A stretch of 51,924 nucleotides of DNA from a bacterium (GTDB lineage Bacteria; Pseudomonadota; Alphaproteobacteria; Rhizobiales; JAKIUO01). A model generated the notes under the pieces. That model was not told the origin of the DNA. It saw only the letters and a list, made by a program, of their open reading frames with translations, and did not search any database. A program made the position numbers and the translations under genes. Numbering within the stretch: the first letter of the stretch is position 1; every line of letters starts with the position of its first letter. The stretch is taken from positions 1-51,924 of the forward strand of contig JAAETJ010001135.1 of the NCBI GenBank assembly GCA_024228495.1, given 5' to 3'. Positions 43,661 through 51,924 of the stretch are shown here, in pieces.

Positions 43661-44557
43661 ATGTCGATGAAACATCCGGTGATCGCAGTGACGGGATCTT
43701 CGGGTGCGGTGACGCCCGAAGTGCGGACCGCGTTCGAGCATATTCTGTTTCGCGCCAGTGCGACGGCCGCATGGGTTCAAGGAGATGCCTTTCATTGTCA
43801 TGACCGCGCAGACATGCGGGAGAAGATGAAAAGTGAAGAAAAGGCGGGCAATCTCAACTACAGCCATTTCCGCCCGGAAGCCAACTGCATCGACCGGTTG
43901 GAATATCTATTCGACAATTATGGCAGGAACGGTAGCGGCCGCCACCGCTACTATATGCACAGCGATACAGATGCCAAGCGCCACAGCGCACATTTTGGAA
44001 TCGACCTGAGGCCGGGCGAGATCACGCCCTGGGAAGACATACCCGAAAGCACTGATATCCTGCTTTATCAGGGGCTGCACGGCATGTTGAAAACCCAAGA
44101 AAATGATGTCAGCCAACATGTCGATCTTGGTATCGGCATAGTGCCGATCATAAATCTTGAGTGGATACAAAAGTCTCATCGCGACAAGGCCCAGCGTGGC
44201 TATAGACAGTATGAGGTCATCACCAGCATTCTGCGCCGCATGCCAGATTTCATCCACTACATCACGCCGCAGTTTTCGCGCACCGACATCAATTTCCAGC
44301 GTGTGCCCTGCGTCGATACCTCTAATCCGTTCATCAATCGTGATATCCCGACATTGGATGAGAGCCTGGTGGTAATCCGATTCAGGAAGCCGGAGACCTT
44401 TGATATCGATTTTCCGTTTCTACTGGACAAGATCGAGAATTCTTTTATGTCGCGGCGCAACACGATCGTAGTACCGGGCAGCAAGATGACCTATGCCATG
44501 GAACTCATTCTGGAACCAATAATTAGTTCGCTACTTGAAAAACGGCAGACTGGATAA
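43661..44557 (+). CDS. Phosphoribulokinase homologue with altered P-loop
   Basis: A 298-residue protein clearly of the proteobacterial (class I) phosphoribulokinase family, which makes ribulose-1,5-bisphosphate. YQGLHGML, VPIINLEWIQKSHRDKAQRGY, TSILRRMPDFIHYITPQFSRTDINFQRVP and SFMSRRNTIVVPGSKM are nearly canonical, and the catalytic-region D42 (GDAFH) with H45 and R49 is kept. The P-loop, however, is GSSGAVTP at 12-19 where the family has GSSGAGTT: Gly17 is Val and Thr19 is Pro, each a single-base change. The ATG at 43661 follows AAGGGG. No RuBisCO or other cbb gene is nearby. ATP binding may be impaired or the protein repurposed. Confidence 0.85.
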   Translation: MSMKHPVIAVTGSSGAVTPEVRTAFEHILFRASATAAWVQGDAFHCHDRADMREKMKSEEKAGNLNYSHFRPEANCIDRLEYLFDNYGRNGSGRHRYYMHSDTDAKRHSAHFGIDLRPGEITPWEDIPESTDILLYQGLHGMLKTQENDVSQHVDLGIGIVPIINLEWIQKSHRDKAQRGYRQYEVITSILRRMPDFIHYITPQFSRTDINFQRVPCVDTSNPFINRDIPTLDESLVVIRFRKPETFDIDFPFLLDKIENSFMSRRNTIVVPGSKMTYAMELILEPIISSLLEKRQTG

Positions 44558-44888
44558 TCCAACCCGAACACGGATAGCACCAGGACATCATTGTGTAACG
44601 GGAATGGTATTGTACGGCTCGACTTAACTTAACTGTTTGCATAGCACTTATGGATGAGGGATCGCGATACAACTTGATGCATCCCATCAATCAATACCAT
44701 TGGTCAGCTTATAGCTCTCTTACGACATACTGTCTGGCACTTCGAACTTCTGCTATCTGTATAATAATTGATATTAGATAGCCTGGTTTATTGACTGCAA
44801 AGCTTCCTACATATCACTAAACAGGGGCCCAAGGGTTCGCCCTTGGCACTGCCCGCGCAGGACATTCTTCTTCCCGCACCAACAAAAC
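44558..44888. other. Spacer with a UUCG-type hairpin between the PRK-like and DsrL-like genes
   Basis: No gene is supported in these 331 bp. CCAAGGG-TTCG-CCCTTGG at 44829-44846 is a perfect 7-bp stem with a TTCG loop and sits 43 bp past the end of the minus-strand flavoprotein gene. It is a candidate terminator, although no long T-run follows on either strand. Confidence 0.5.
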
Positions 44889-46838
44889 CTAAGCACCCAA
44901 TCCCATCTGAATATAGCCACTTGGACACACATCTTTGCAGATATGGCAGCCGATGCATTTGCCGTAGTCGGTCTCGACATAGCGGCCCATGGTTTGCTCG
45001 TCTTTTTTGACACGGAAGACAGCGTCTTGCGGACAGTAAATGACGCAATTATCACATTCAAAGCACATGCCGCAGCTCATGCAGCGATCAGCTTCTTTTT
45101 GTGCAGCGGCGGGATTGGGGCCAAACAGGCGCTCATCGAAATGGCCTAGGACATTGTCCGATGAGATGTCATTTTCGGAGCGTTTATAGCGCTCTGAATA
45201 ATCGAAGTGAGCAAGAAATAGCTCGTCGGCAGGAACGATTTGATTTTCGGAGCGGTCTTCGTAATTGTGCACCGCGAAGTCGGCGGTGTCCGTGCCCATA
45301 CGTTCAACATGATCATATTCTTGTGGTTCATGTCCGGTTTCGCGCAGTTTGGCAAGCAGGCTGAAATGATGCACGTCGACCTTTGGCGGCTTTTTTTGAT
45401 CTTCATTGTTCAGATATTGATTGATGGCCCTGGCGGCGATAGATGCATGGCCAACGGCGGTGGTCAGCAGATGCGGTTTGATGACATCGCCGCCAAGGAA
45501 AATGCCTTCGCGTTCGGGCCAGCGATAATTGGCGTCGGCGTTCATGAGACCCCAACCATTATCGAATTCTTCAATACCTGCGAAATCGCATTTCTGGCCG
45601 ATGGCGGCAACGATCAAATCGCATTCTATATCGCGTTCGCTACCCTCGATGGGCACCATTTTACCGGTGCTCCAGTCCGCTTCTATAACGCGCAGGGCTT
45701 TCGCCCGGTCCGGTCCATCCATCACCACTTCGATGGGGGCCAGCGAATGGGCGATTTTGACGCCTTCTTGCTGGATATGTTTTATCTCCATCTTTGTGGC
45801 GGGCATTTTATCGATGGGCCGACGGTAAACAACGGTGACCTCCGCTCCCTGACGGCTGGCAATGGTCGCCACGTCATGGACGGTGTGGCCCAGCACGACA
45901 TTTTCGGGTCGGTCTTTGTCGTGTCTGTTGGTGATGTGACCAAGGCGGCGGGCAACAGCAGCGACATCCATGGCGGTATCGCCGCCGCCAATCACCAATA
46001 CTTTTTGCGAGGAATGATGCAGGCGCCCGTCATTGAACGCATCGAGAAAAGAAATACCGCTGATACAGTTTGTAGCTCGGGACGCGCCGGGCACCGGCAG
46101 AGGCGAGCCCCCTTGCGCGCCAATGCCGACAAATACGGCGTCATAGTCACGTTCTAATTGTTCAAGCTCAATATCAACGCCGACTTTCATGCCAGTTTTA
46201 ACGGTAACGCCCAAGGCCAATACGCGCTCGATTTCGCCATCCAGCACATCGCGCGGGGTGCGATAGCCGGGAATGCCATAACGCATCATGCCGCCAAGCA
46301 TTTTGCGGCCCTCGTAAATGGTGCAGGCATGGCCCATGCGGCGCAACTGATAGGCGCAGGTGAGACTGGCGATACCGCCACCGATCAGCGCAACTTTTTT
46401 GCCGGTGTCTGATCCGGCGGGATGCAAGGGCAGTTTGTTTTTGAGAGCAAAATCGCCAAGGAAATGTTCGACCGAATTGATACCCACATGGTCTTCAACC
46501 TCATTGCGGTTGCAGCCATCTTCGCAAGGGGCGGGGCAGACTCGGCCCATGATGGCAGGGAAGGGATTGGCGTCTGTGGAGCGTTGATAGGCATACTCGG
46601 CCCAGCCCAATTCTTTGTCGGTGAGCTCTGCCGTTGGTTTTTCGATGCCGCGGACAATATTCAACCAGCCTCTGATATCTTCTCCGGCCGGGCAGCTGCC
46701 CTGACAGGGCGGGGTGCGGTGAATATAGGTGGGACATTTATAGGTGGTGTCCTGCTGGAATATTTTTTCGCTGAGCTCCCAGTTGTCAACCGAGTCACCA
46801 TCTTTGTAACGTCTGTAATTGCGGTCTTTTTGCTCCAT
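44889..46838 (-). CDS. DsrL/GltD-like iron-sulfur flavoprotein with C-terminal ferredoxin domain
   Basis: A 649-residue NAD(P)H-dependent oxidoreductase. The N-terminal cysteine region (CPTYIHRTPPCQGSCPAG, then VCPAPCEDGC) matches the Fe-S domain of the glutamate synthase small subunit. Two dinucleotide folds follow (ALIGGGIASLTCAYQL and VLVIGGGDTAMDVA). The C-terminus carries two 4Fe-4S motifs (CMSCGMCFECDNC, then CIGCHICKDVCP). This layout and the closing PSGYIQMGLG are those of DsrL, which links NAD(H) to dissimilatory sulfite reductase, but no dsr genes are in the window. A role as electron-transfer partner of another Fe-S protein is likely. I chose the ATG at 46838. Confidence 0.85.
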   Translation of the reverse strand: MEQKDRNYRRYKDGDSVDNWELSEKIFQQDTTYKCPTYIHRTPPCQGSCPAGEDIRGWLNIVRGIEKPTAELTDKELGWAEYAYQRSTDANPFPAIMGRVCPAPCEDGCNRNEVEDHVGINSVEHFLGDFALKNKLPLHPAGSDTGKKVALIGGGIASLTCAYQLRRMGHACTIYEGRKMLGGMMRYGIPGYRTPRDVLDGEIERVLALGVTVKTGMKVGVDIELEQLERDYDAVFVGIGAQGGSPLPVPGASRATNCISGISFLDAFNDGRLHHSSQKVLVIGGGDTAMDVAAVARRLGHITNRHDKDRPENVVLGHTVHDVATIASRQGAEVTVVYRRPIDKMPATKMEIKHIQQEGVKIAHSLAPIEVVMDGPDRAKALRVIEADWSTGKMVPIEGSERDIECDLIVAAIGQKCDFAGIEEFDNGWGLMNADANYRWPEREGIFLGGDVIKPHLLTTAVGHASIAARAINQYLNNEDQKKPPKVDVHHFSLLAKLRETGHEPQEYDHVERMGTDTADFAVHNYEDRSENQIVPADELFLAHFDYSERYKRSENDISSDNVLGHFDERLFGPNPAAAQKEADRCMSCGMCFECDNCVIYCPQDAVFRVKKDEQTMGRYVETDYGKCIGCHICKDVCPSGYIQMGLGA

Positions 46839-46982
46839 GGCGGGACTCAATCCTTTTGAGATGGCAGGGAAAACATTCCATCAAATCAACTGGTGAGATC
46901 AATGATCTCGGGCTGAAATGAGCTTAATCTTGATGCGACAACTTGTCTATGCAGCAACGACATTTTTGATCAACAATCCGTC

Positions 46983-48182
46983 TTAACGTAACCTCTCCAG
47001 CAGCGCCTTCGTTGGATAGGCATCAATCGGCAGGCCATATTTCTTTTGCATGGTTTTAACCGCATGGCGGCTTTTGGCGCCCAGTATACCATCGATTTTG
47101 CCAACATCAAAACCGTGTTTTTGCAGCAGTCGTTGCACGAGCTTGATATCTTTAAACGGCAGACCGTTGGCACCGCGACCATTGCTGACTTTTTTTGCAC
47201 CAGCGAGCCGCGTGGCGAAATAACCAGCAGTGATCGAATAGGTCAAAGAGTGGTTCCACTCCAGATAGACCTTTGTGAAATTGGGGTAGGCGAGGAAGGC
47301 CGGACCATCTTTGCCCATCGGCAGAATGAGGGAAGCTTTAAGACTATCTGCTTTTAGTGAGCGGCCCCTGGCATCGCGTACGCCCCATTTTGCCCATTGC
47401 GCACGCGAATGCTGGATCTTCACATCGGCTTGCTGCCAATCCATATTATGCGGTGTTTTAACTTCTTGCAACCAGGGTTCACTGGCCCGCCAGCCCAGCG
47501 ATTTCATATATTTTGCGGCGGAGGCCAGCGCATCGGGGGCGCTGTTCAAAAGATCAACGCGGCCATCGCCATCCATATCAACACCAAAATGCAAATAATG
47601 GGACGGCAGGAATTGCAACTGACCGAGTTCACCAGCCCAAGGGCCGCGCATCTGGCGGGCGCTCAAATCACCGCGCTCTACTATTCTAAGGGCGGAAAAC
47701 AGCTCCTTGTGAAACAGCTCTGTTCGGCGGCAATCATAGGCGAGGGTCGCGAGGGAGCGCAGGGTTGAGGATTTGCCAAGAAAAGCGCCAAAATCAGTTT
47801 CCAGCCCCCAAAAAGCGGTGATGACTTGCCCTGGAACCCCGTAGCGGCGTTTGATTCGCGCAAAGATGCTGGCATGTCTGCGCAGTTTTTTGGCGCCGAT
47901 TTTCAGGCGATGTCCCGACACCATGCGACCAGCGAACTGTAAAAAGGTCTGGGAGAAAACTCCTTGCGCATTATCGCGGCGCACGACGTCCGGGTCATAT
48001 CGGATGCCGGAAAGAGCGCTGTTGATTGTACGCTTTGAAATACCCTGACTGGCGGCCTCACGTCTAATATCGCTCAACCAGCTCTGGAAATTTCCGGTTC
48101 GGCATTTGGCGCTGGCGGCGTGCGGGAGAGCAAATCCGATGATTGAGACAACAACAAGAGTGGTTAGTATTTTGCGGTTCAT
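46983..48182 (-). CDS. Lytic murein transglycosylase (MltB/SltB type)
   Basis: A 399-residue periplasmic enzyme that cleaves the glycan strands of peptidoglycan with formation of 1,6-anhydro-MurNAc. A signal peptide (residues 1-25) precedes the SLT_2 catalytic domain. The catalytic Glu is E128 (FWGLETDFG), and GELGQLQFLPSHYLHFGVDMDGDG forms the substrate groove. The C-terminal 60 residues are a peptidoglycan-binding type 1 domain (LVQRLLQKHGFDVGKIDGILG). MltB-family members of this length with a PG-binding tail are common in alphaproteobacteria. Confidence 0.93.
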   Translation of the reverse strand: MNRKILTTLVVVSIIGFALPHAASAKCRTGNFQSWLSDIRREAASQGISKRTINSALSGIRYDPDVVRRDNAQGVFSQTFLQFAGRMVSGHRLKIGAKKLRRHASIFARIKRRYGVPGQVITAFWGLETDFGAFLGKSSTLRSLATLAYDCRRTELFHKELFSALRIVERGDLSARQMRGPWAGELGQLQFLPSHYLHFGVDMDGDGRVDLLNSAPDALASAAKYMKSLGWRASEPWLQEVKTPHNMDWQQADVKIQHSRAQWAKWGVRDARGRSLKADSLKASLILPMGKDGPAFLAYPNFTKVYLEWNHSLTYSITAGYFATRLAGAKKVSNGRGANGLPFKDIKLVQRLLQKHGFDVGKIDGILGAKSRHAVKTMQKKYGLPIDAYPTKALLERLR

Positions 48183-48683
48183 GTAGAGGTTCCCCGTTTA
48201 CTTTTTTTGCCAGATGGTTCGCGAACTATGTGAATCAATAGCTGTTTCGCTCTTGTTTAACAAACTATTTTGACAGAGATGTGGTGGGGCTAAAACCATC
48301 ACTATCTCCGCCAGCATCTTGGTTTGAAATTACAATTTTTTGTCCATTTATACTGTTTGGTCGGAGCTGATCTTCATAGAAACGGCATCGATGCTGATAG
48401 CCGTAGAAAAAATGTCTGCTGTTAAGGTCAATCCAGATGGATTTGCATTTCTACCAACGGCGGTTAGTTACCCAAGGCAGACTTTGAGCCGAGGGTATCA
48501 ATAAAGACCGTTTAAGCTCCAAAACTTATCCCAGCTCAGTATGTTTCAGGTATAGGTCATTGAAAGATTAGAAAATTCAAAGCAATTTTAAATAAATAAT
48601 ACCCTTTGTTTTCAGTAGAATAAAATTACTTTTTGTTATCATTTGCACAATTAAATGAAAAACAGCGCAATCGAGTATCACAT
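48183..48683. other. AT-rich spacer between transglycosylase and PstS-like genes
   Basis: About 500 bp, divergent, with no supported gene. A 30-codon frame beginning near 48413 ends quickly and has no homology that I recognise. The region should hold the two outward promoters; I could not pick them reliably. Confidence 0.4.
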
Positions 48684-49544
48684 ATGCCTTCAATAATTCT
48701 CCATGCAAGACACCATGTCTCCAGATTTCTATCAGTTTTTGTCATTTCTATTGGTATGCTTGGCGTGCAAGCAAGTTTCGTACACGCGGAACGATTGTTA
48801 ATTGGTGGGACCGGAAGTAGCCTTGGAGGCATGAAGCTCATCGCGACAGCATTCATGAAAGAGTTTCCGGAACATCAAATTGTCGTCTTGCCGAGCCTTG
48901 GATCCGCTGGTGGCATTCGGGCGCTCACCGATGGGAAGATCGATTTGGCTCTAAGTGGCCGCCCACTCAAATCGAAAGAAAACGGTAGAAAGCTTGCCGC
49001 TGTAAAATATGCAGAAACACCCTTTATTATTGCCACCAGAAGAGACAATACAACTTCCCGGATTACATCAGATGAATTGATAAAACTCTACATCGGCAAG
49101 ACAATGCGTTGGAAAAACGGACTGCCTGTTCGTATCGTCAGACGCCCGCCATCTGAGGGCGACAATAAAATTCTAAAAATCCTCTCAAAAGAGATGAAAT
49201 ACGCCATAGAGCATGTCGTAAATAATTCTCAATTACCCTTGGCGTTTAATGATCAGGAAAATGCGGATGCCCTTGAACGCTTGCCTGGTTCACTTGGAGC
49301 CTTAACGCTTGCCCAACTGCAAAGCGAAAGGAGAGCGCTGAAAGATTTAATGCTCAACGGCGTAAAAGGGACACTCAAAAACCTTAAAAATGGTCAGTAC
49401 CCTTTCAAAAAGAGCCTCTATTTCGTTACCTCACAAACACCCACACCTGTTGTGCAAGCCTTTCTTGACTTCGCATTTTCGAAAAGTGGGCGTAACATTT
49501 TGGAGAAGCATGGTCACTGGTTTGTAACACACGGTAGATCATAG
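48684..49544 (+). CDS. PstS-like periplasmic substrate-binding protein
   Basis: A 286-residue secreted protein of the phosphate-binding-protein-like superfamily. The signal peptide spans residues 1-35 (ending SFVHA). GGTGSSLGGMKLIATAF, then LPSLGSAGGIRALTDGKIDLALSGRPL resemble the anion-binding loops of PstS-type proteins. No ABC permease genes follow. Instead its TAG stop is directly followed by the ATG of a GGDEF-EAL protein with a periplasmic domain, so it more likely works as a sensory ligand-binding subunit than as a transporter part. I chose the ATG at 48684. Confidence 0.75.
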   Translation: MPSIILHARHHVSRFLSVFVISIGMLGVQASFVHAERLLIGGTGSSLGGMKLIATAFMKEFPEHQIVVLPSLGSAGGIRALTDGKIDLALSGRPLKSKENGRKLAAVKYAETPFIIATRRDNTTSRITSDELIKLYIGKTMRWKNGLPVRIVRRPPSEGDNKILKILSKEMKYAIEHVVNNSQLPLAFNDQENADALERLPGSLGALTLAQLQSERRALKDLMLNGVKGTLKNLKNGQYPFKKSLYFVTSQTPTPVVQAFLDFAFSKSGRNILEKHGHWFVTHGRS

Positions 49545-51398
49545 ATGTTTAACAATCAGAACAGTTATTTTTTTAACATCATTCACCTGGGGATCGCTTT
49601 TCTCATCATCCTGGCGGCGATTACTGTACCTGCCAGCTACTTCTATATGAAGTACAGCAACCACTCAACCGGGCTGGAAGCATCGCTTTCTCACAATCGA
49701 TATCAACTCGAGCAGATTATCAATCATAATCCGGATTTTTGGAAATATGAAATTCACCGTATCGAGGGCTTTTTTCATGATGCCCAAGTCAAGACACACA
49801 ATTCACACTGGCGGATCGTAGGCAAGAAGGGCGAGGATGTGTTCCGGTTTCCGTCCAGTGCACCTAAATTGAGCTGGCCACTAATAAAACGGGAAATTAA
49901 TATATATGATTCCCACAAAGCGATTGCAACGATTGAAGTTGCTTCTTGTCTCCATCCAGAAGCAATAGAGGCATTGATACTCGCTCTGCTCAGTTTTTCT
50001 ATTGGAGTAGCATCTTATATCGGACTTCGAAATATCCCTCTGCGTGCGCTTGACAAAATGTGGAGCCAAATGGCGTTTCAGGCCGAGCATGACAACTTGA
50101 CCGGATTGCCAAATCGCTCTCTCTTTAATGATCGCTTGATCCAGGCGCAGCGGGATATCAAAAATACGGATCTGGAACTGGCAGTCATGTCGATAGATCT
50201 TGATCATTTCAAGGATGTCAATGACACTTTGGGCCATGCGTATGGTGATCTGCTGCTCAAAAATGTTGCTGCTGATATCCAAAAAGTGATCGGCATTGAT
50301 CAAACACTTGCCCGTCTGGGAGGTGATGAATTTGCACTTATTCGAATAAGTGCCGATATCGCCAATGACGCTATAAAAATAGCAGATAGCATTCTCGAAA
50401 AATTGAGCAAACCTTATCAGATCGAAGACAATGTTGTTCATATCGGAGCCAGCATCGGGATCGCAATCACCGTCAACTGTAACAATACCGATGCCGAACA
50501 ATTGATTAAAAGATCCGATATTGCACTCTATCAGGCCAAAGAAGAAGGTCGTAATAACTATCACTTTTTCCAGGAAGTTATGAACGACAAGTTGCGAGAG
50601 CGCAAACTTATAGAAAAAGAATTGCGTTATGCGATAGCGGAAAATACACTACAATTATACTATCAACCGCAATTTGATTTGAACACAAACGCAATTGTCG
50701 GAGTTGAGGCACTGGTGCGCTGGCAACACCGGGAAGCGGGTTTTATTTCACCTGAGAAATTCATACCTATTGCCGAAATGAGTGGATTGATCCACCCCCT
50801 TGGACAATGGATCTTGAAAGAGGCTTGTAGACAGGCAACAAAGTGGCCGGAACTACGTATTGCGGTAAATGTATCACCAATCCAGTTTCGCAGTGGAAAT
50901 CTGGTCAGCAGCGTTAAAGAAGCCTTGGACGAATCCGGCCTTCCTTCACATCTTCTCGAATTGGAAATCACCGAAGGAATTCTGCTCCACAATACAAAAA
51001 AAACCATTAAAATACTTGAGAATTTGAAGGCACTAGGTGTTCGCATCGCGATGGATGATTTTGGAACGGGTTATTCAAGCCTCAGTTATTTACGCCGTTT
51101 TCCGTTTGATAAGATAAAGATTGATCGCTCCTTCATTGCAGACCTTGATCAGGACAATGGAGAATCTAAAGCTATTATCAAAGCGATAATCAATTTGAGT
51201 GAAGCAATGGGCATGTCGGTAAACGCCGAGGGAGTCGAGATGCTGGAACAAGCGCAAATTCTGCAAAAAGAAGGTTGCGATGAAGTTCAAGGCTATCTGT
51301 TTGGGCGGCCAATGATCAGTAATGATCTCACCGAAATCTTCAGACTAGAAAACCAAAATCATCCCAAAACAACAAAAAACTACTTGATCGCTTCTTGA
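49545..51398 (+). CDS. Membrane GGDEF-EAL c-di-GMP enzyme with periplasmic sensor
   Basis: A 617-residue protein. Two transmembrane segments (about residues 13-33 and 148-165) flank a periplasmic domain of about 115 residues. A GGDEF domain follows with an intact GGDEF motif (259-263) but no RxxD inhibitory site before it. The EAL domain has EAL at 388-390, NVSPIQF, LELEITEG, DDFGTGYSSLSYL and AEGVE, so the phosphodiesterase residues are present. It may make or break c-di-GMP depending on the signal. Zero spacing to the PstS-like gene implies a shared function. Confidence 0.92.
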   Translation: MFNNQNSYFFNIIHLGIAFLIILAAITVPASYFYMKYSNHSTGLEASLSHNRYQLEQIINHNPDFWKYEIHRIEGFFHDAQVKTHNSHWRIVGKKGEDVFRFPSSAPKLSWPLIKREINIYDSHKAIATIEVASCLHPEAIEALILALLSFSIGVASYIGLRNIPLRALDKMWSQMAFQAEHDNLTGLPNRSLFNDRLIQAQRDIKNTDLELAVMSIDLDHFKDVNDTLGHAYGDLLLKNVAADIQKVIGIDQTLARLGGDEFALIRISADIANDAIKIADSILEKLSKPYQIEDNVVHIGASIGIAITVNCNNTDAEQLIKRSDIALYQAKEEGRNNYHFFQEVMNDKLRERKLIEKELRYAIAENTLQLYYQPQFDLNTNAIVGVEALVRWQHREAGFISPEKFIPIAEMSGLIHPLGQWILKEACRQATKWPELRIAVNVSPIQFRSGNLVSSVKEALDESGLPSHLLELEITEGILLHNTKKTIKILENLKALGVRIAMDDFGTGYSSLSYLRRFPFDKIKIDRSFIADLDQDNGESKAIIKAIINLSEAMGMSVNAEGVEMLEQAQILQKEGCDEVQGYLFGRPMISNDLTEIFRLENQNHPKTTKNYLIAS

Positions 51399-51788
51399 TA
51401 ACCGATTTTTTACGAGGTTGGAAATGACCGCTCCTGTGCAGATTTTTGGAAACTCGGCATTTGTCAGCTTTTAAGAGAGAACAGCTGAATTTGACGTTAA
51501 AAGTCAGTATAAGTCACAGCAGTAGGTCCATACATCCTCTGCACTGCCGAACATGGTACCTATCATGCTGACCTGCAACTCCGCTCCCGGTAATACGCTC
51601 AATCATATTTGCTGTAATCCGCCGCCTCACCAATCCTTGAACCTGAAAGACAGAAGAAGCATTGAAGTGAACCAGTGGAAATACACAAAACTGCAAGATT
51701 TTCGAATACGCCGAACGTCACGGCAAGTTGTCCACCTGCAATAGCGAGTGAGAGCAGATGTTAATGCCATTCTTGTTGAAGCCCCTCA
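51399..51788. other. Spacer before the right-edge insertion sequence
   Basis: About 390 bp with no supported gene. Two overlapping short frames (51514-51696 minus, 51553-51744 plus) lack recognisable content and are probably chance. The region may be the disrupted flank of the insertion site. Confidence 0.4.
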
Positions 51789-51924
51789 GAGGCTAATTCA
51801 AAACTAAGTTGAGTGATATCAAGAGGATGTGCTTCCATTGAGTTGAATGATTCGATGGAGGACACAATGACCTGGAATGATACCACTCGACCGCAGTATG
51901 AACGCAAATCTGATCGTTATGCAA
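51789..51924 (+). mobile_element. IS5-family insertion sequence, left end (truncated by the window)
   Basis: The sequence from GAGGCTAATTCAAAACTAAG at 51789 looks like a terminal inverted repeat of IS5/IS427-type elements. It is preceded by TCA (51786-51788), compatible with a TNA target-site duplication. A transposase start follows 78 bp later. The right end is outside the window, so the repeat cannot be confirmed. Confidence 0.6.
51867..51924 (+). CDS. IS5-family transposase, N-terminus only (partial)
   Basis: GGAGGACACA precedes the ATG at 51867. The visible 19 residues (MTWNDTTRPQYERKSDRYA) match the typical start of IS5-family transposases (pattern MxWxxxTRxxYxRxxxRYxSDLTDxEW). The DDE catalytic domain lies beyond the right edge. 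Only the start can be annotated. Confidence 0.75.
   Translation, partial: MTWNDTTRPQYERKSDRYA

Noticed and set aside
45240-46157. A 305-codon plus-strand frame opposite the DsrL-like gene
   Set aside because: It is the complement of the conserved flavoprotein and lacks any independent motif.
1-51924. CRISPR arrays, riboswitches and rRNA genes
   Set aside because: No regularly spaced repeats, known riboswitch cores or rRNA sequence were seen on either strand by reading; a covariance-model scan was not possible.

Overview
The window looks like a chromosomal segment of an alphaproteobacterium of moderate GC content. Supporting signs are the leuS-lptE-holA order, a PpsR-type regulator, DUF2852, the YggT-DUF167-FolD run, an aa3-like oxidase cluster, and a tRNA-Ser with an encoded CCA. 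Most genes are housekeeping or metabolic. I did not recognise a species. No CRISPR array, prophage or complete mobile element is visible. A transposase begins at the extreme right edge.

Layout. 0-5.4 kb: an ArsC/Spx-like protein (cut by the edge), PpsR and RecQ on the minus strand, then a split and divergent pair related to the two halves of MnmC. 5.4-14.8 kb: leuC, a membrane-anchored FMN glutamate-synthase-like protein, YqaA-like and SH3 proteins, YggS, then leuS-lptE-holA. 14.8-18.8 kb: an accessory islet against the 3' end of tRNA-Ser(CGA). It holds a GSU2403-type nucleotidyltransferase, an antitoxin with no toxin, a ParDE pair, a RepB-C-like fragment and an HTH-membrane protein that looks truncated. 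19-20.5 kb: a second FMN glutamate-synthase-like protein.

20.6-26.7 kb is the most interesting stretch. A membrane adenylate cyclase and a Crp-type regulator flank two paralogous small secreted proteins. Each paralog has a near-perfect CRP operator (TGTGA-N6-TCACA) at exactly the same distance from its start codon, with a conserved downstream hexamer that fits a class II CRP promoter. Between the paralogs lie a GT87-like/GT2 pair and a small secreted cysteine protein. This reads as a local cAMP-CRP circuit driving an undescribed secreted peptide family. A frameshifted DUF3307 gene also lies here.

26.9-32.8 kb: YggT, DUF167, folD, a secreted hypothetical protein, an ICL/PEPM-family enzyme, DUF2852, a TetR regulator and cyoE. 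33.6-39.8 kb: a divergent heme-copper oxidase cluster encoding subunit III, SCO, subunit II, subunit I, a 42-residue membrane protein, DUF420 (CtaM-like) and a second COX1-superfamily protein. Subunit I lacks the usual D-channel Glu and K-channel Lys. 39.8-51.9 kb: a MATE transporter, a chemoreceptor, a phosphoribulokinase homologue with an altered P-loop and no Calvin-cycle neighbours, a DsrL/GltD-like iron-sulfur flavoprotein, an MltB-type transglycosylase, a phosphate-binding-like protein coupled to a GGDEF-EAL protein, and the start of an IS5-family element.
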